This document shows positions 6,147 to 15,286 of a stretch of 17,907 bases of DNA, in pieces. The translations under genes and the position numbers were made by a program. The number at the start of each line of letters is the position of its first letter. The stretch's first letter is position 1. Origin of the DNA: Deltaproteobacteria bacterium (GTDB taxonomy: Bacteria; Desulfobacterota; DSM-4660; Desulfatiglandales; B25-G16). The notes below the pieces were generated by a model, which saw nothing but the letters and a program-made list of their open reading frames with translations, did no database searches and had not been told where the DNA came from. The stretch spans positions 2,761,005 through 2,778,911 of the forward strand of contig CP070752.1 in the NCBI GenBank assembly GCA_020348625.1, given 5' to 3'.

Positions 6147-8135
6147 CTACGGGAGGGGAAGGAAATGCCTGCCGCTGACGGTCAGGAGCAGGGGGTTTCT
6201 TTCAGCCCTTCTTTCGCTGTTAAAGACCATGGGCCCGGTTACCCCTTCAAATCCTTCAATTAACGCTAAGGCCGTGCGCAGATCAGCCCTTGTTTTGATG
6301 TTTCCGCCCTCTTCTCGCATAAGGTCCTTGAGCATTCTGATCGTATCGTAACCAATGGCAGCGAGAAGCCCCGGTTTATCCTGAAAATTTACCTTGTACT
6401 GCTCAACAAAGCTGTTTACGCCTCTAAATCTGCTACCGGGAAAGAAGCCGGACGGAAATATCGCCCCGTGAACATATCTACCGGCGACCTCGATCAATTT
6501 CGGGGAGTTCCAGAGATTTGTTCCGAGAATTGTAACATTAACTACATCGTAAAATGGCAACTGTGACACTACAAGCCCGCCCCTTTCATAACTATCTGGG
6601 ACGAATATGGCATCAAAATCAATAACGGGTTCTGGTTCCTCTTCAGGTTCTTCCTCCGTTTTTTCCTCTGTCTCAGGTTTTGGCCTGGGATAATATAGGC
6701 CCACCATCTTTTTTATCGGTTCAGCGAAGTCCGTCTCCTTGGGATCGTATGCTTCAACGGCGGTCACCTCGGCCCCGAGGAATTCAACCTTGTCCCAAAA
6801 TTTATTCATAAAGTATGTGCCATATCCGTTGTCCGGATAGAGGATGGCGAATCTCTTCAGACCCATCTCAGCAATTACCTTATTAGTAAGGCTCCGTACC
6901 TGGTCTTCTGGGGTAAGACAGTTCTGAAAAACCATGTCTCCTTTGCTGGTTATTGCCTCACTCTGGCTAAGCGTGATTATCGGTATGTTCAAATCCTGGG
7001 CTGTTTCCACTGCCTCTTCGGCAACCCTACTGATGAGGGGCCCGATAATCACCAATGCCTTCTCCTGTTCAGCGAGTTCTCGCACGGCCTCCCGCGCCTT
7101 ATCCGGGTTTCCCTCGGTATCCCTTATGACTAATTCCAGAGATGAAAGATGCTCATCGGTTTCCCGGAAGATATCCAAACCAAGCTCGATACCATGCAAG
7201 ACCTCCTGCCCGTAAATGGCAAAAGGACCGCTCAGAGGCAGCAGGCAACCGATAACATTCGGCTTTACCTGGAGTATGCCGTCTATCTTCTCCAGCATTT
7301 CCTTTGCTACAGTGAACCACTCCCCCTCCGATGCAAACCGCATTATCTTGATCGCCACCTCTTGTGCTTCCTCCAGCCTGTCCTCAAGCAAGAAGGAATT
7401 GGCAAGGCGATAATAAATCGGGAAGATGAGATCGCCCTCTCGAGCGTAGTCCGCCATCTCTTTCAACTCCTCTTCCGTAGACTCGTAAATGAGGTCAAGC
7501 AGCTGCGATCTGATCTCTTCCTCCTGCTCTTCGGTGGTCTGCTCAGATTCCAAAACCTTCAACCACCAATAGAGAGCTCGGGGACGGTCTTCCAGTTCCT
7601 TTGCGTTTTGGCCTAAAAGAAAAAACAACTCCTCTTTTCCGGGGTAATCCTCGAATAGCTCAAGCCACTGGAGAGCGGATAACCGGGACTCAGAATATTT
7701 CCCTAAATGGAAATAGGTCTTTGCCAACAAGAGGTTGATCTCAGCCCGTTCTTCGTTAACGGGATACTCGTCAATGACCCCAATGAGAAGGGGTAAGGCC
7801 TCATCATATTGGCCCCTATCGTAATAGATCTCTGCCTTTCGGGTTAGGGCATCCCTCACCCGGTCTCCCGACGGAAACTCATAGAGATACCTGTCATATG
7901 CAGCCAAGGCATTATCGTAGTCTTTTTGGCGCCAATAGTCTTCAGCAATGGCAAAATGATCGACAACGACCTTCTCTTCCGGCGGTTCCTCTAAGGCCGG
8001 TTTCTCCACGATGATTTCCTTTGTCGGTGGTTCTTTCAGAACAAGCCTTTGTTCGCACGAGAATATCAAAAAGGCCATTACCACTAAGCAAGCGGTAATG
8101 ACCTTCCTGAAGTGAGCAGTGTTATCAGTCGTCAT
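6147..8135 (-). CDS. TPR plus substrate-binding-fold lipoprotein, LpoA-like
   Basis: A 662-residue lipoprotein. A signal peptide ends in a lipobox with Cys27 (IFSC); Glu follows, so outer-membrane sorting is likely. Residues about 58-290 form TPR-like helical repeats (QKDYDNALAAYDRYLYEFPSG and similar). Residues about 293-655 resemble the periplasmic-binding (Peripla_BP_6 / LivJ) fold, beginning IGCLLPLSGPFAIYGQ. This TPR plus binding-fold architecture is that of LpoA, which activates penicillin-binding proteins in enterobacteria, and it is often annotated as an ABC transporter binding protein. No transporter genes are nearby, so a peptidoglycan role is the better guess. An acidic Glu/Pro insert (about 484-504) interrupts the binding domain. 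It starts 3 bp after the dnaK stop, with AAGGA before the ATG, and is surely co-transcribed with dnaK. Confidence 0.8.
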   Translation of the reverse strand: MTTDNTAHFRKVITACLVVMAFLIFSCEQRLVLKEPPTKEIIVEKPALEEPPEEKVVVDHFAIAEDYWRQKDYDNALAAYDRYLYEFPSGDRVRDALTRKAEIYYDRGQYDEALPLLIGVIDEYPVNEERAEINLLLAKTYFHLGKYSESRLSALQWLELFEDYPGKEELFFLLGQNAKELEDRPRALYWWLKVLESEQTTEEQEEEIRSQLLDLIYESTEEELKEMADYAREGDLIFPIYYRLANSFLLEDRLEEAQEVAIKIMRFASEGEWFTVAKEMLEKIDGILQVKPNVIGCLLPLSGPFAIYGQEVLHGIELGLDIFRETDEHLSSLELVIRDTEGNPDKAREAVRELAEQEKALVIIGPLISRVAEEAVETAQDLNIPIITLSQSEAITSKGDMVFQNCLTPEDQVRSLTNKVIAEMGLKRFAILYPDNGYGTYFMNKFWDKVEFLGAEVTAVEAYDPKETDFAEPIKKMVGLYYPRPKPETEEKTEEEPEEEPEPVIDFDAIFVPDSYERGGLVVSQLPFYDVVNVTILGTNLWNSPKLIEVAGRYVHGAIFPSGFFPGSRFRGVNSFVEQYKVNFQDKPGLLAAIGYDTIRMLKDLMREEGGNIKTRADLRTALALIEGFEGVTGPMVFNSERRAERNPLLLTVSGRHFLPLP

Positions 8136-8138
8136 TCC

Positions 8139-10055
8139 TTACTTTACTTCCTCAAAGTCGGCGTCCACAACCTCTTCATCCTGTTTGGCTGATTCGGCAG
8201 ATGCCCCAGGGCCAGATTCTGAGCCGGCTTCACCTTGAGCCTGGGCTTGGGCAGTCTGAGCATATAACACCTCGGCCAGCTTGTGTGAGGCCTGCGTCAG
8301 TTCCTCGGAAAGCCGCTTGATCTCCGCCGCATCTTCCCCCTCCATGGCCTTTTTTAATGCGGCAATGGAATTCTCAATATCTCCCTTGGTACCGGCATCA
8401 AGCTTATCACCGGCCTCCTTAATCGATTTCTCGGTTGCATAGATCAGTGAGTCTGCGGCATTTCGAGCATCCACAAGCTCTCTCTTCTTTTTGTCTTCCT
8501 CAGCATGGAGCTCGGCATCCTTGACAAGACGCTCAATCTCTTCCTCGCTGAGCCCGCTTGAAGCAGTTATCTTGATAGACTGTTCCTTGCCCGTTCCCAG
8601 ATCTTTGGCCGATACATTTACAATACCATTGGCATCGATATCAAAGGTTACCTCTATCTGCGGAATGCCCCTCGGAGCCGGCGGAATGCCTACCAGCTCA
8701 AAGCGCCCAAGGGTCTTGTTGTACGCAGCCATTTCCCTCTCTCCCTGGAGCACGTGGATGGATACTGCGGGCTGGTTATCGGCCGCCGTGGAGAATATCT
8801 GGCTCTTCTTAGTAGGTATGGTCGTATTCTTCTCGATGAGCTTGGTAAAAACACCGCCCAGTGTTTCAATCCCCAGAGAAAGGGGCGTAACATCAAGGAG
8901 GAGAACGTCTTTTACATCACCCTTCAATACGCCACCCTGAATTGCCGCACCGATTGCAACAACCTCGTCGGGATTCACACCCTTGTGCGGATCCTTCCCG
9001 AAGATTTGCTTCACTTTTTCCTGCACCTTGGGCATTCTGGTCATACCACCTACCAGAATAACCTCATCAATGTCGCCCGTCTGCAACCCGGAGTCGCGCA
9101 AGGCAATCTTACAAGGCTCGACCGTCTTTTCAATCAAATCATCCACGAGGGCCTCGAGCTTAGCCCGAGAAAGCTTGATGTTCAGGTGTTTTGGCCCACT
9201 CGCATCAGCAGTAATAAAGGGAAGATTGACATCCGTTTCCATTGAGGTGGAGAGCTCCATCTTCGCCTTCTCTGCAGCCTCCTTTAGCCGCTGGAGCGCC
9301 ATTTTATCGTTTCTGAGATCAATTCCCTGATCCTTTTTAAATTCATCGGCAAGATAATCCATAATTCTCTGATCGAAGTCTTCACCGCCTAAATGGGTGT
9401 CTCCATTTGTGGATTTAACCTCAAAGACGCCATCACCTAGCTCCAATATAGAAATATCGAAAGTTCCCCCGCCAAGATCGAACACGGCAATCTTTTCATC
9501 CTTCTTCTTATCCAAGCCGTAGGCAAGTGAGGCGGCTGTCGGCTCGTTAATGATCCGCTGAACATTCAATCCTGCGATTTTTCCTGCATCTTTGGTTGCC
9601 TGCCTCTGACTGTCATTGAAATAGGCTGGAACGGTAATGACGGCATCGATCACCTTTTCGCCCAGATATTCCTCTGCAGTCTGCTTCATCTTGGTCAAGA
9701 TCATCGACGAAATCTCGGCTGTACTGTAATCCTTGCCTTTCACCGTCACCTGGGCATCACCATTTTTTGCCTTGGTAATTTTGTAGGGTGATATCTTTAC
9801 GTCTCTCTTGACCTCTTCTGAATCAAACTTCCTGCCAATCAGCCGTTTTACAGCATAAACGGTGTTTTCGGGATTGGTAATAGCCTGCCTTTTTGCAGTC
9901 TGCCCGACAAGCCGTTCCCCACTGTCAGTGAACGCCACAATAGAGGGAGTGGTGCGGTTACCTTCCACGTTGGCAATCACCTTCGCGTCTCCTCCCTCCA
10001 TAACAGCTACGCAGGAGTTTGTGGTTCCCAGGTCGATTCCTATAATCTTACTCAT
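8139..10055 (-). CDS. dnaK: Chaperone DnaK (Hsp70)
   Basis: A 638-residue Hsp70, the full bacterial length. The N-terminal ATPase domain opens with [18 protein letters not shown] and carries [34 protein letters not shown] and [13 protein letters not shown]. The substrate-binding domain starts around [17 protein letters not shown]. The helical lid follows, then a Gln/Ala/Gly-rich linker and the acidic tail ending DADFEEVK. DnaK folds and refolds client proteins in the cytoplasm with DnaJ and GrpE. A near-perfect ribosome binding site AAGGAGGAG (10059-10067) precedes the ATG. It lies 45 bp after grpE and 3 bp before the lipoprotein, so it sits in the middle of a three-gene unit. No dnaJ follows. 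Confidence 0.98.
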   Translation of the reverse strand: MSKIIGIDLGTTNSCVAVMEGGDAKVIANVEGNRTTPSIVAFTDSGERLVGQTAKRQAITNPENTVYAVKRLIGRKFDSEEVKRDVKISPYKITKAKNGDAQVTVKGKDYSTAEISSMILTKMKQTAEEYLGEKVIDAVITVPAYFNDSQRQATKDAGKIAGLNVQRIINEPTAASLAYGLDKKKDEKIAVFDLGGGTFDISILELGDGVFEVKSTNGDTHLGGEDFDQRIMDYLADEFKKDQGIDLRNDKMALQRLKEAAEKAKMELSTSMETDVNLPFITADASGPKHLNIKLSRAKLEALVDDLIEKTVEPCKIALRDSGLQTGDIDEVILVGGMTRMPKVQEKVKQIFGKDPHKGVNPDEVVAIGAAIQGGVLKGDVKDVLLLDVTPLSLGIETLGGVFTKLIEKNTTIPTKKSQIFSTAADNQPAVSIHVLQGEREMAAYNKTLGRFELVGIPPAPRGIPQIEVTFDIDANGIVNVSAKDLGTGKEQSIKITASSGLSEEEIERLVKDAELHAEEDKKKRELVDARNAADSLIYATEKSIKEAGDKLDAGTKGDIENSIAALKKAMEGEDAAEIKRLSEELTQASHKLAEVLYAQTAQAQAQGEAGSESGPGASAESAKQDEEVVDADFEEVK

Positions 10056-10100
10056 CTTCTCCTCCTTGAAAGTATACTTACAAGAATTTATGTCAAATTG

Positions 10101-10751
10101 CTAAACAAATTCCTCTTCATTTGTATCTTTTCCCGATGAGATCACAACGGTCGAAGGCCTGATCAAGCGTCCATTAAGCGTGTAGCCCTTTTGAAGCTCT
10201 ATCATTACGTGTCCGGGTGCAACGGTATCATCTCTCTGTTGTGATACTGCCTCATGGAAGTTCGGGTCAAAGGGTTTTCCTATAGCTTCCACCTCCTCGA
10301 GACCGGCTTTTTCCAGCGTCTTCATAAGACCGTCTCGTGTTAGCTCCAGTCCCTCAACCAAGGCAGATGAATTCTCATCATCTATTGCATGAGATATTGC
10401 TTTCTCAAGGCTATCAATTGTGGGAAGAATCTCTTTGATTAGGGATTCGTTGGCATATTTCGCCAGCTCTTCCCTTTCCTTGATACCCCTCTTCTTAATA
10501 TTCTCCATTTCGGCATAGGTCCGCATATAGAGATCATAATTGTCTTGGGCCTGTTCTTGGGTTTCACTCAGTTTTTTCAGGAGTTCCTGCTTGGTCATCT
10601 CTTCGGGTTTTTTCGTCCTTTTGCCCCGGCCCTTTTCATACTCCTTCTCTACCGATTCTCCTTCCGATATTTCTGCCTTTTCGGAATACATCTGTGTTTT
10701 TTCCTCTGGCTTCTTTTGGTCTTCCATTTCTTTGACCTCTACTCTGACCAT
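10101..10751 (-). CDS. grpE: Nucleotide exchange factor GrpE
   Basis: A 216-residue GrpE, somewhat long because of a charged Lys/Glu-rich N-terminal region (residues 1-50). The long dimerising helix (about 55-120, including MRTYAEMENIKKRGIKEREELAKYA) and the C-terminal beta domain (EAVSQQRDDTVAPGHVMIELQKGYTLNGRLIRPSTVVIS) match the family. GrpE releases ADP from DnaK. The ATG at 10751 has GGTGAG just upstream; the internal ATG at residue 9 is a weaker alternative. It precedes dnaK by 45 bp on the same strand. hrcA, which often lies directly upstream in related bacteria, is absent from the 259-bp gap to purC. Confidence 0.96.
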   Translation of the reverse strand: MVRVEVKEMEDQKKPEEKTQMYSEKAEISEGESVEKEYEKGRGKRTKKPEEMTKQELLKKLSETQEQAQDNYDLYMRTYAEMENIKKRGIKEREELAKYANESLIKEILPTIDSLEKAISHAIDDENSSALVEGLELTRDGLMKTLEKAGLEEVEAIGKPFDPNFHEAVSQQRDDTVAPGHVMIELQKGYTLNGRLIRPSTVVISSGKDTNEEEFV

Positions 10752-10754
10752 ATC

Positions 10755-10880
10755 TCACCGACCTACTAGGTTGATTGCTTTTCTGATCGATATACACTCA
10801 CCACTAACATATCGGAATCTCTTTTCCTTTCTGGCATCAAGAATATAAAGAAGGCCTGCTGCCTTATAGCTTAACTGCAT
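10755..10880 (-). CDS. Possible 41-residue leader ORF upstream of grpE
   Basis: An ATG at 10880 opens a 41-codon frame (MQLSYKAAGLLYILDARKEK and onwards) that ends in TGA at 10755-10757, three bases before the grpE ATG and in the same frame. It lies downstream of the proposed promoter at 10953-10981. The composition looks protein-like (basic, no low complexity), but the ribosome binding site is weak (GGGTG region) and I do not recognise the sequence. It could be a real small protein, a leader peptide coupling translation to grpE, or chance. Confidence 0.25.
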   Translation of the reverse strand: MQLSYKAAGLLYILDARKEKRFRYVSGECISIRKAINLVGR

Positions 10881-10952
10881 GAACCACAACACCCGTTAAC
10901 AGCAGTATGTCAGGAAAAGAGCAGTGTTCTTAATTTCTTTTAAATATTTAGG

Positions 10953-10981
10953 ATGTTAAACATCGGGATAAATGTTGTCAA
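10953..10981 (-). promoter_or_regulatory. Putative promoter for grpE-dnaK
   Basis: On the minus strand, a perfect TTGACA (10976-10981) is followed after exactly 17 bases by TAACAT (10953-10958). The transcript would start about 195 bases before the grpE ATG. It resembles a sigma-70 promoter more than a heat-shock sigma-32 promoter, and no CIRCE inverted repeat is visible in the leader. Confidence 0.55.
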
Positions 10982-11010
10982 GGGCGGGGATTCAAGAAGA
11001 TCGGCCTAAC

Positions 11011-11901
11011 CTATTGCAGTTTTTTCTCGGTTAATCTTTCAAGGACCTCGAGATATTTGTCTCTCGTTATCTGAATTACCTCTTGAGGCAATCTAGGTGG
11101 GGGGGGTTCTTTAGGCCAGTCGAGGCCGTCCAGATAATCCCTTAGGAATTGTTTGTCAAAGCTGTTTTGGGCCCTGCCGGGGGAATAGTCAGCCAGTGGC
11201 CAAAATCTGGACGAATCTGGTGTCATCACCTCATCGATAAGCATGAGGCGATCGTTTACCACGCCAAATTCGAATTTCGTATCGGCAATAATAATTCCCC
11301 TGCGGCCTGCGTAATCTCTTCCGTATTGATAGAGCTGCAGGCTTGCTCTTTCAATCTCCTTTGCCCGCTCCTCCCCAAGCATTCCGATAACCTCTTCAAA
11401 GGAGATATTTTCATCGTGAGTTCCCGGAGCACCCTTTGTTGAAGGGGTAAAGATAGGCTCTGGCAGTTGAGCTGACTCCTCCAAGCCTCGTGGAAGAGAA
11501 ACCCCTGAAACGCTGCCCCGTGCTTTATACTCAAGCCACCCTGAGCCGGAAAGATATCCCCGAACAATGCACTCTACCGGCAGCGGCTCGGCCTTATGCA
11601 CTAACATGCTCCTGCCCTCGAGGTTATCCCTATACGGTCTGCAGGATTCTGGATACTCATCGGGATCGGCCGTAATAAAGTGATTAGCGATTATGGAGGA
11701 GAGTTTTTCAAACCAGAACACGGAAATCTGGTTAAGGATCTTCCCCTTATCTGGCACCGGATCATCCATTACCACATCGAAAGCCGAAACTCGGTCAGTA
11801 GCAATGATCAGGAGGTGGCCCTCGACTTCATAAATGTCCCGAACCTTTCCGCGGGTAACCACCGTGAGATTGGAAAAATCTGTCTCCTTAATGGCTTCCA
11901 T
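11011..11901 (-). CDS. purC: SAICAR synthetase PurC
   Basis: A 296-residue phosphoribosylaminoimidazole-succinocarboxamide synthase, the longer, yeast-like class (the short bacterial class is about 240). It condenses CAIR with aspartate, using ATP, in purine synthesis. Signature segments are RGKVRDIY (17-24), ATDRVSAFD (34-42), VECIVRGYLSGSGW (109-122) and FTPSTKG with GTHDENIS (151-167), then IIIADTKFEFG and LIDEVMTPDSSRFW in the second half. The start ATG at 11901 opens MEAIKETDFSNL, typical of this class, with AGGA about 12 bases upstream. It is transcribed away from hisI across a 158-bp gap and is the only purine gene here. Confidence 0.96.
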   Translation of the reverse strand: MEAIKETDFSNLTVVTRGKVRDIYEVEGHLLIIATDRVSAFDVVMDDPVPDKGKILNQISVFWFEKLSSIIANHFITADPDEYPESCRPYRDNLEGRSMLVHKAEPLPVECIVRGYLSGSGWLEYKARGSVSGVSLPRGLEESAQLPEPIFTPSTKGAPGTHDENISFEEVIGMLGEERAKEIERASLQLYQYGRDYAGRRGIIIADTKFEFGVVNDRLMLIDEVMTPDSSRFWPLADYSPGRAQNSFDKQFLRDYLDGLDWPKEPPPPRLPQEVIQITRDKYLEVLERLTEKKLQ

Positions 11902-11972
11902 CTTATTTTTATATCCTAAAATAGATCACAGTGCCACAAAATTGGATATGGTCTTGATTAAAAAATTGGCTG

Positions 11973-12001
11973 TGGACATCACGAGAGATCTTTTGTATAT
12001 A
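11973..12001 (+). promoter_or_regulatory. Putative promoter for the hisI operon
   Basis: TGGACA (11973-11978, 5 of 6), 17 bases, then TATATA (11996-12001, 4 of 6), about 50 bp before the hisI start, in the AT-rich divergent gap between purC and hisI. No attenuator or His-codon leader peptide is visible. A matching purC promoter on the other strand is not clear. Confidence 0.4.
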
Positions 12002-12059
12002 GAACATACCATTTAGCCACTCGATAATACTCTTACAATAAGCGAGGCTTTTACCTATC

Positions 12060-12443
12060 GTGGCGGTTGCATTAGACTTTGAAAAGGGAAATGGTATATT
12101 ACCTGCTATTGTTCAGGATTACAAATCCGGCAAGGTATTAATGTTAGCCTTTATGAACCGTGAGGCGTGGCAGTTAACACTTCAAACCGGAGAGGCTCAT
12201 TATTGGAGCCGCTCTCGCCGGGAACTTTGGCATAAAGGCTTGACTTCAGGCAATATCCAGATAGTTAAAGAAGTATTTGTTGACTGTGACCACGATACCA
12301 TCCTTCTTAAGGTAGAGCAGGTTGGTGGAGCTGCCTGCCATCTGGGATACGAGAGCTGCTTCCACAATCGAATTAACGAGCGTGGTGAGGAAACCATCAT
12401 TGGAAAGAAAGTATTTGACCCAAGGAAGATATACAAGAAATGA
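12060..12443 (+). CDS. hisI: Phosphoribosyl-AMP cyclohydrolase HisI
   Basis: A 127-residue single-domain HisI, with no fused HisE pyrophosphohydrolase. It opens the adenine ring of phosphoribosyl-AMP, the third step of histidine synthesis. The magnesium-binding DCDHD (75-79) and the zinc-site cysteines C76, C93 and C100 ([10 protein letters not shown]) are all present, as are [19 protein letters not shown] and SGN. The start is GTG at 12060; the AGCGAGG motif upstream has a rather long spacer (about 12 bases). The end overlaps hisG by 4 bp (ATGA), so the two are translationally coupled. Confidence 0.96.
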   Translation: MAVALDFEKGNGILPAIVQDYKSGKVLMLAFMNREAWQLTLQTGEAHYWSRSRRELWHKGLTSGNIQIVKEVFVDCDHDTILLKVEQVGGAACHLGYESCFHNRINERGEETIIGKKVFDPRKIYKK

Positions 12444-13312
12444 ATCTACTAAAACTGGGAATACCAAAGGGAAGCCTGGAAAAGGCAACCCTCAGGCTGT
12501 TCGAGAAATCGGGCTGGAAGATATCTATAACTGATCGGAATTATTTCCCTGAAATAAACGATGAGTCTATTAGGTGTTCTATGCTCAGGGCCCAAGAGAT
12601 GCCTGTCCAGGTGGAAAACGCCACCCTTGATGTAGGCCTTACAGGCAGAGATTGGAAAGAGGAACATGAATCTGATGTTGTTGTCGTTGCCGACCTGGTC
12701 TATTCCAAGGTAAGCAAGAGACCGTCCCGCTGGGTTTTGGCTGTGGCCGCCAATTCCGACATTAGGGAATTGTCCGACCTTAAGGGCAAGAAGATTGCAA
12801 CAGAACTTGTCAGTTTTACGAGAAAATACTTCGCCCAAAAGGGGATTGACGTTAAAGTGGAGTTCTCATGGGGCACAACAGAGGCCAAGGTTGCGGCGGG
12901 TCTGGCCGACGCAATTGTCGAGGTTACCGAGACCGGGAGCACCATAGAGGCCCACGGCCTGAAGATTATTCATGAATTGATGAAAACAAACACGGTACTC
13001 ATCGCAAACAAGCAGGCCTGGGAGGATGAATGGAAGAGAAACAAGATCCAACAAATCGCTCTTCTCCTTAAAGGAGCCTTGATGGCTGAGAGTATGGTTG
13101 GGCTGAAGATGAACGTGCCAAAAGAACGCTTGGATGCGGTCATCGAGGTACTCCCGAGCATCACTTCTCCAACGGTATCCAATCTCTTCCAGTCAGACTG
13201 GATCTCTGTTGAGGTTATAGTTCATAACGAAAGAGTCAGGGAACTCATTCCACAATTAATTCAGAAAGGGGCTGTAGGCATTATTGAATATCCACTGAAT
13301 AAGGTTATCTGA
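12440..13312 (+). CDS. hisG: ATP phosphoribosyltransferase HisG, long form
   Basis: A 290-residue HisG of the long class, which carries its own C-terminal regulatory domain (about 215-290) and does not need HisZ. It joins ATP and PRPP in the committed step of histidine synthesis and is usually inhibited by histidine through that domain. Visible landmarks are DVGLTGRDW (64-72), [15 protein letters not shown] (117-131) and the PRPP loop [14 protein letters not shown] (157-170). It overlaps hisI by 4 bp and is followed after 2 bp by the TPR lipoprotein gene. The remaining his genes are not in the window, so the pathway is dispersed or split. Confidence 0.96.
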   Translation: MNLLKLGIPKGSLEKATLRLFEKSGWKISITDRNYFPEINDESIRCSMLRAQEMPVQVENATLDVGLTGRDWKEEHESDVVVVADLVYSKVSKRPSRWVLAVAANSDIRELSDLKGKKIATELVSFTRKYFAQKGIDVKVEFSWGTTEAKVAAGLADAIVEVTETGSTIEAHGLKIIHELMKTNTVLIANKQAWEDEWKRNKIQQIALLLKGALMAESMVGLKMNVPKERLDAVIEVLPSITSPTVSNLFQSDWISVEVIVHNERVRELIPQLIQKGAVGIIEYPLNKVI

Positions 13313-13314
13313 CC

Positions 13315-14079
13315 ATGATTAAGCAGTTGAGAACCATAAGGTTTCATGCACTCCTTATCTGTTTTGCAGTCTTGTTCACTGCCTGCGCCGAGGATAGGGC
13401 CTTGATGGAGAGGCAGGCTCAGGCAAAGCGAAATCTCGGTAAATCGTTTCTCGTGGACGGAAATTATGCCGCCGGACTCAAGGAACTCTTGGACGCAGCG
13501 GAGCTTGATCCCGTGAATCCGGAGATACACAATGACCTTGCAATCACCTACAGGGAAATGGGGATGTACAGCAAGGCCATTAGCCACTTTAATAAGGCGA
13601 TAGAATTGAAACCCGATTTCTCTGAGGCGCACAATAACCTCGGCACTGTATACCTCATGCTCGAAGACTGGGATCGCGCTATTGGCAGTTTCAAGAAAGC
13701 CTTGACCAATAGCCGCTACGCCACACCCCACTTTGCCTATAATAACCTCGGATTAGCATACTTTAACAAGGGGCAGTTCAAAACTGCCGTAGACAGTTTT
13801 CTAAAAGCCATTCAAGGCCAGCCGTCTTTCAGCAGGGCTTATCATTACCTTGGTATCACTTATGAGGCCATGAATGAATGGGATAAGGCATTGGAAGCTT
13901 ACCAGGAATCGATAGGGCACGAGCCCGATGACCCTCGCTCTTACTTTCGTCTTGGCAAGCTCTATCTTCGACTCAATAATAGGCCTCAGGCTATTAAAAA
14001 CCTCGAAGAAGCCATCAGGCTTGATAAAACAGACACCATTGCACCTGAGGCAAAAAACCTTCTAAAAAACATACGGTGA
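13315..14079 (+). CDS. TPR lipoprotein, PilF/PilW-like
   Basis: A 254-residue lipoprotein. A short signal peptide ends at Cys24 (LFTAC). Five or six tandem TPR units then fill residues about 37-250, with the usual W/Y-LG-A-Y-A-P spacing (for example EIHNDLAITYREMGMYSKAI, AHNNLGTVYLMLEDWDRAI, AYHYLGITYEAMNEWDKAL). The size and layout match PilF/PilW, outer-membrane pilotins that help the type IV pilus secretin assemble. With no other pilus genes next to it, that role is inferred from architecture alone, and a general scaffold is equally possible. It sits 2 bp after hisG and 4 bp before the aminotransferase, and so is inside an amino-acid operon. Confidence 0.8.
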   Translation: MIKQLRTIRFHALLICFAVLFTACAEDRALMERQAQAKRNLGKSFLVDGNYAAGLKELLDAAELDPVNPEIHNDLAITYREMGMYSKAISHFNKAIELKPDFSEAHNNLGTVYLMLEDWDRAIGSFKKALTNSRYATPHFAYNNLGLAYFNKGQFKTAVDSFLKAIQGQPSFSRAYHYLGITYEAMNEWDKALEAYQESIGHEPDDPRSYFRLGKLYLRLNNRPQAIKNLEEAIRLDKTDTIAPEAKNLLKNIR

Positions 14080-14083
14080 GCCT

Positions 14084-15226
14084 ATGTCGGTTGCTGCACG
14101 GGCAAAAGAACTCCGCTCTTTCATTGTCATGGATGTAATGGAAAGGGCGAATGCGCTTGAAAGAGAAGGAAGGCACATCATTCATCTTGAGATTGGTGAG
14201 CCGGATTTCGACACGCCTCAGTGCATAAAAGCGGCAGGGATCAGGGCGATACAAGAAGGAAAAACACACTATACCCACAGCTTGGGAACACCCGAGCTCA
14301 GGGAGGCAATCTGTCAGCAGCACAAAGAAGAATACGGTGTGCACGTCGATCCCGACCAGATCATAGTAGCCTCGGGTACCTCGCCTGCAATGCTACTGAT
14401 TTTCTCGGCCCTGCTGGAGCACGGAGATGAGATCATTGTCTCAAATCCCTATTACCCGTGTTACTCCAATATCATCAGTTATGTCGGAGGCGCGTGCGCT
14501 TTTGTTAATGTGGATGAGGATGACGGATTTCAATTCCGGCCCGAAGAGGTTGCCAAGCGAGTCACTCCCAGAACAAAGGCAATTCTTATCAACTCTCCCT
14601 CGAATCCAACGGGCAATATACTTTCAGCCGAGAGAATACAGCGAATAGCGGATTTGGGCTTATACGTGGTTTCAGACGAGATCTATCATGGTCTCGTGTA
14701 CGAAGGGGAGGAGCACTCGATTCTCGAATACACCGATAGGGCCTTTGTCCTGAACGGCTTTTCCAAGCGCTACGCTATGACCGGGTGGAGACTGGGTTAT
14801 GCTATCGCACCGTCCGAGTTTGTCAGACCCATGCAAAAGATTCAACAGAACCTCTTTATCTCTGCAAACAGTGTGTCACAGTGGGCTGGCCTTACAGCTC
14901 TCAGAGAAGCCAAGCACGATGGAGAACAAATGAAGGCCACCTATGATAAGAGAAGACATTACATAATCAAGAGATTAAGAGAACTCGGTTTTGGGATTAC
15001 CGTTGATCCTGTCGGAGCATTCTATGTGCTTGCTCGGGCCAAACACCTCTCCAATAACTCATATGAGCTTGCCTTTGAGATCTTGGAGAAGGCAGGAGTC
15101 GGTGTTACACCGGGCATCGATTTTGGGTCGCATGCCGAAGGATACCTCAGGTTCTCGTACGCAAACTCCCTTGATAATATCGCCGAAGCGCTGGATCGTC
15201 TGGCCGATTTTCTGAAAAATCGTTAG
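14084..15226 (+). CDS. PLP-dependent aminotransferase, class I/II
   Basis: A 380-residue fold-type I aminotransferase of the aspartate/alanine group. The PLP-binding lysine is K228 in NGFSKRYAMTGWRLGYA. N174 (SPSNPTG), D198 and Y201 (SDEIYHG) are the expected cofactor contacts, and the arginine in EGYLRFSYANS near the C-terminus should bind the substrate carboxylate. The N-terminus (RAKELRSFIVMDVMERANALE, HLEIGEPDFDTP) is standard. The exact amino acid cannot be read from the sequence. It does not look like HisC in particular, although it is in an operon with hisI and hisG. A TAG stop is followed by a long non-coding stretch, so the operon probably ends here. Confidence 0.9.
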   Translation: MSVAARAKELRSFIVMDVMERANALEREGRHIIHLEIGEPDFDTPQCIKAAGIRAIQEGKTHYTHSLGTPELREAICQQHKEEYGVHVDPDQIIVASGTSPAMLLIFSALLEHGDEIIVSNPYYPCYSNIISYVGGACAFVNVDEDDGFQFRPEEVAKRVTPRTKAILINSPSNPTGNILSAERIQRIADLGLYVVSDEIYHGLVYEGEEHSILEYTDRAFVLNGFSKRYAMTGWRLGYAIAPSEFVRPMQKIQQNLFISANSVSQWAGLTALREAKHDGEQMKATYDKRRHYIIKRLRELGFGITVDPVGAFYVLARAKHLSNNSYELAFEILEKAGVGVTPGIDFGSHAEGYLRFSYANSLDNIAEALDRLADFLKNR

Positions 15227-15286
15227 GAGAAAAGGGTTAACGACTTCGATTGGGTGGACTAATCCCAGTAGTTCCTTCCAATAGTC

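Noticed and set aside
7149..7616. A 155-codon plus-strand frame opposite the lipoprotein gene.
   Set aside because: It is antisense to a well-supported TPR region and shows Leu/Phe/Gln-rich shadow composition with no recognisable domain.
10055..10103. grpE ends in TAG and the next 15 codons run without a stop, in frame, into the dnaK ATG, so readthrough would give a GrpE-DnaK fusion.
   Set aside because: Chance gives this often enough (one frame in three, over a short gap), and dnaK has an excellent ribosome binding site of its own.
10752..11010. A CIRCE operator or sigma-32 promoter before grpE.
   Set aside because: No paired TTAGCACTC/GAGTGCTAA arms exist. A CTTGAC with CCCGAT pair is present, but only 9 bases apart, too close for sigma-32.
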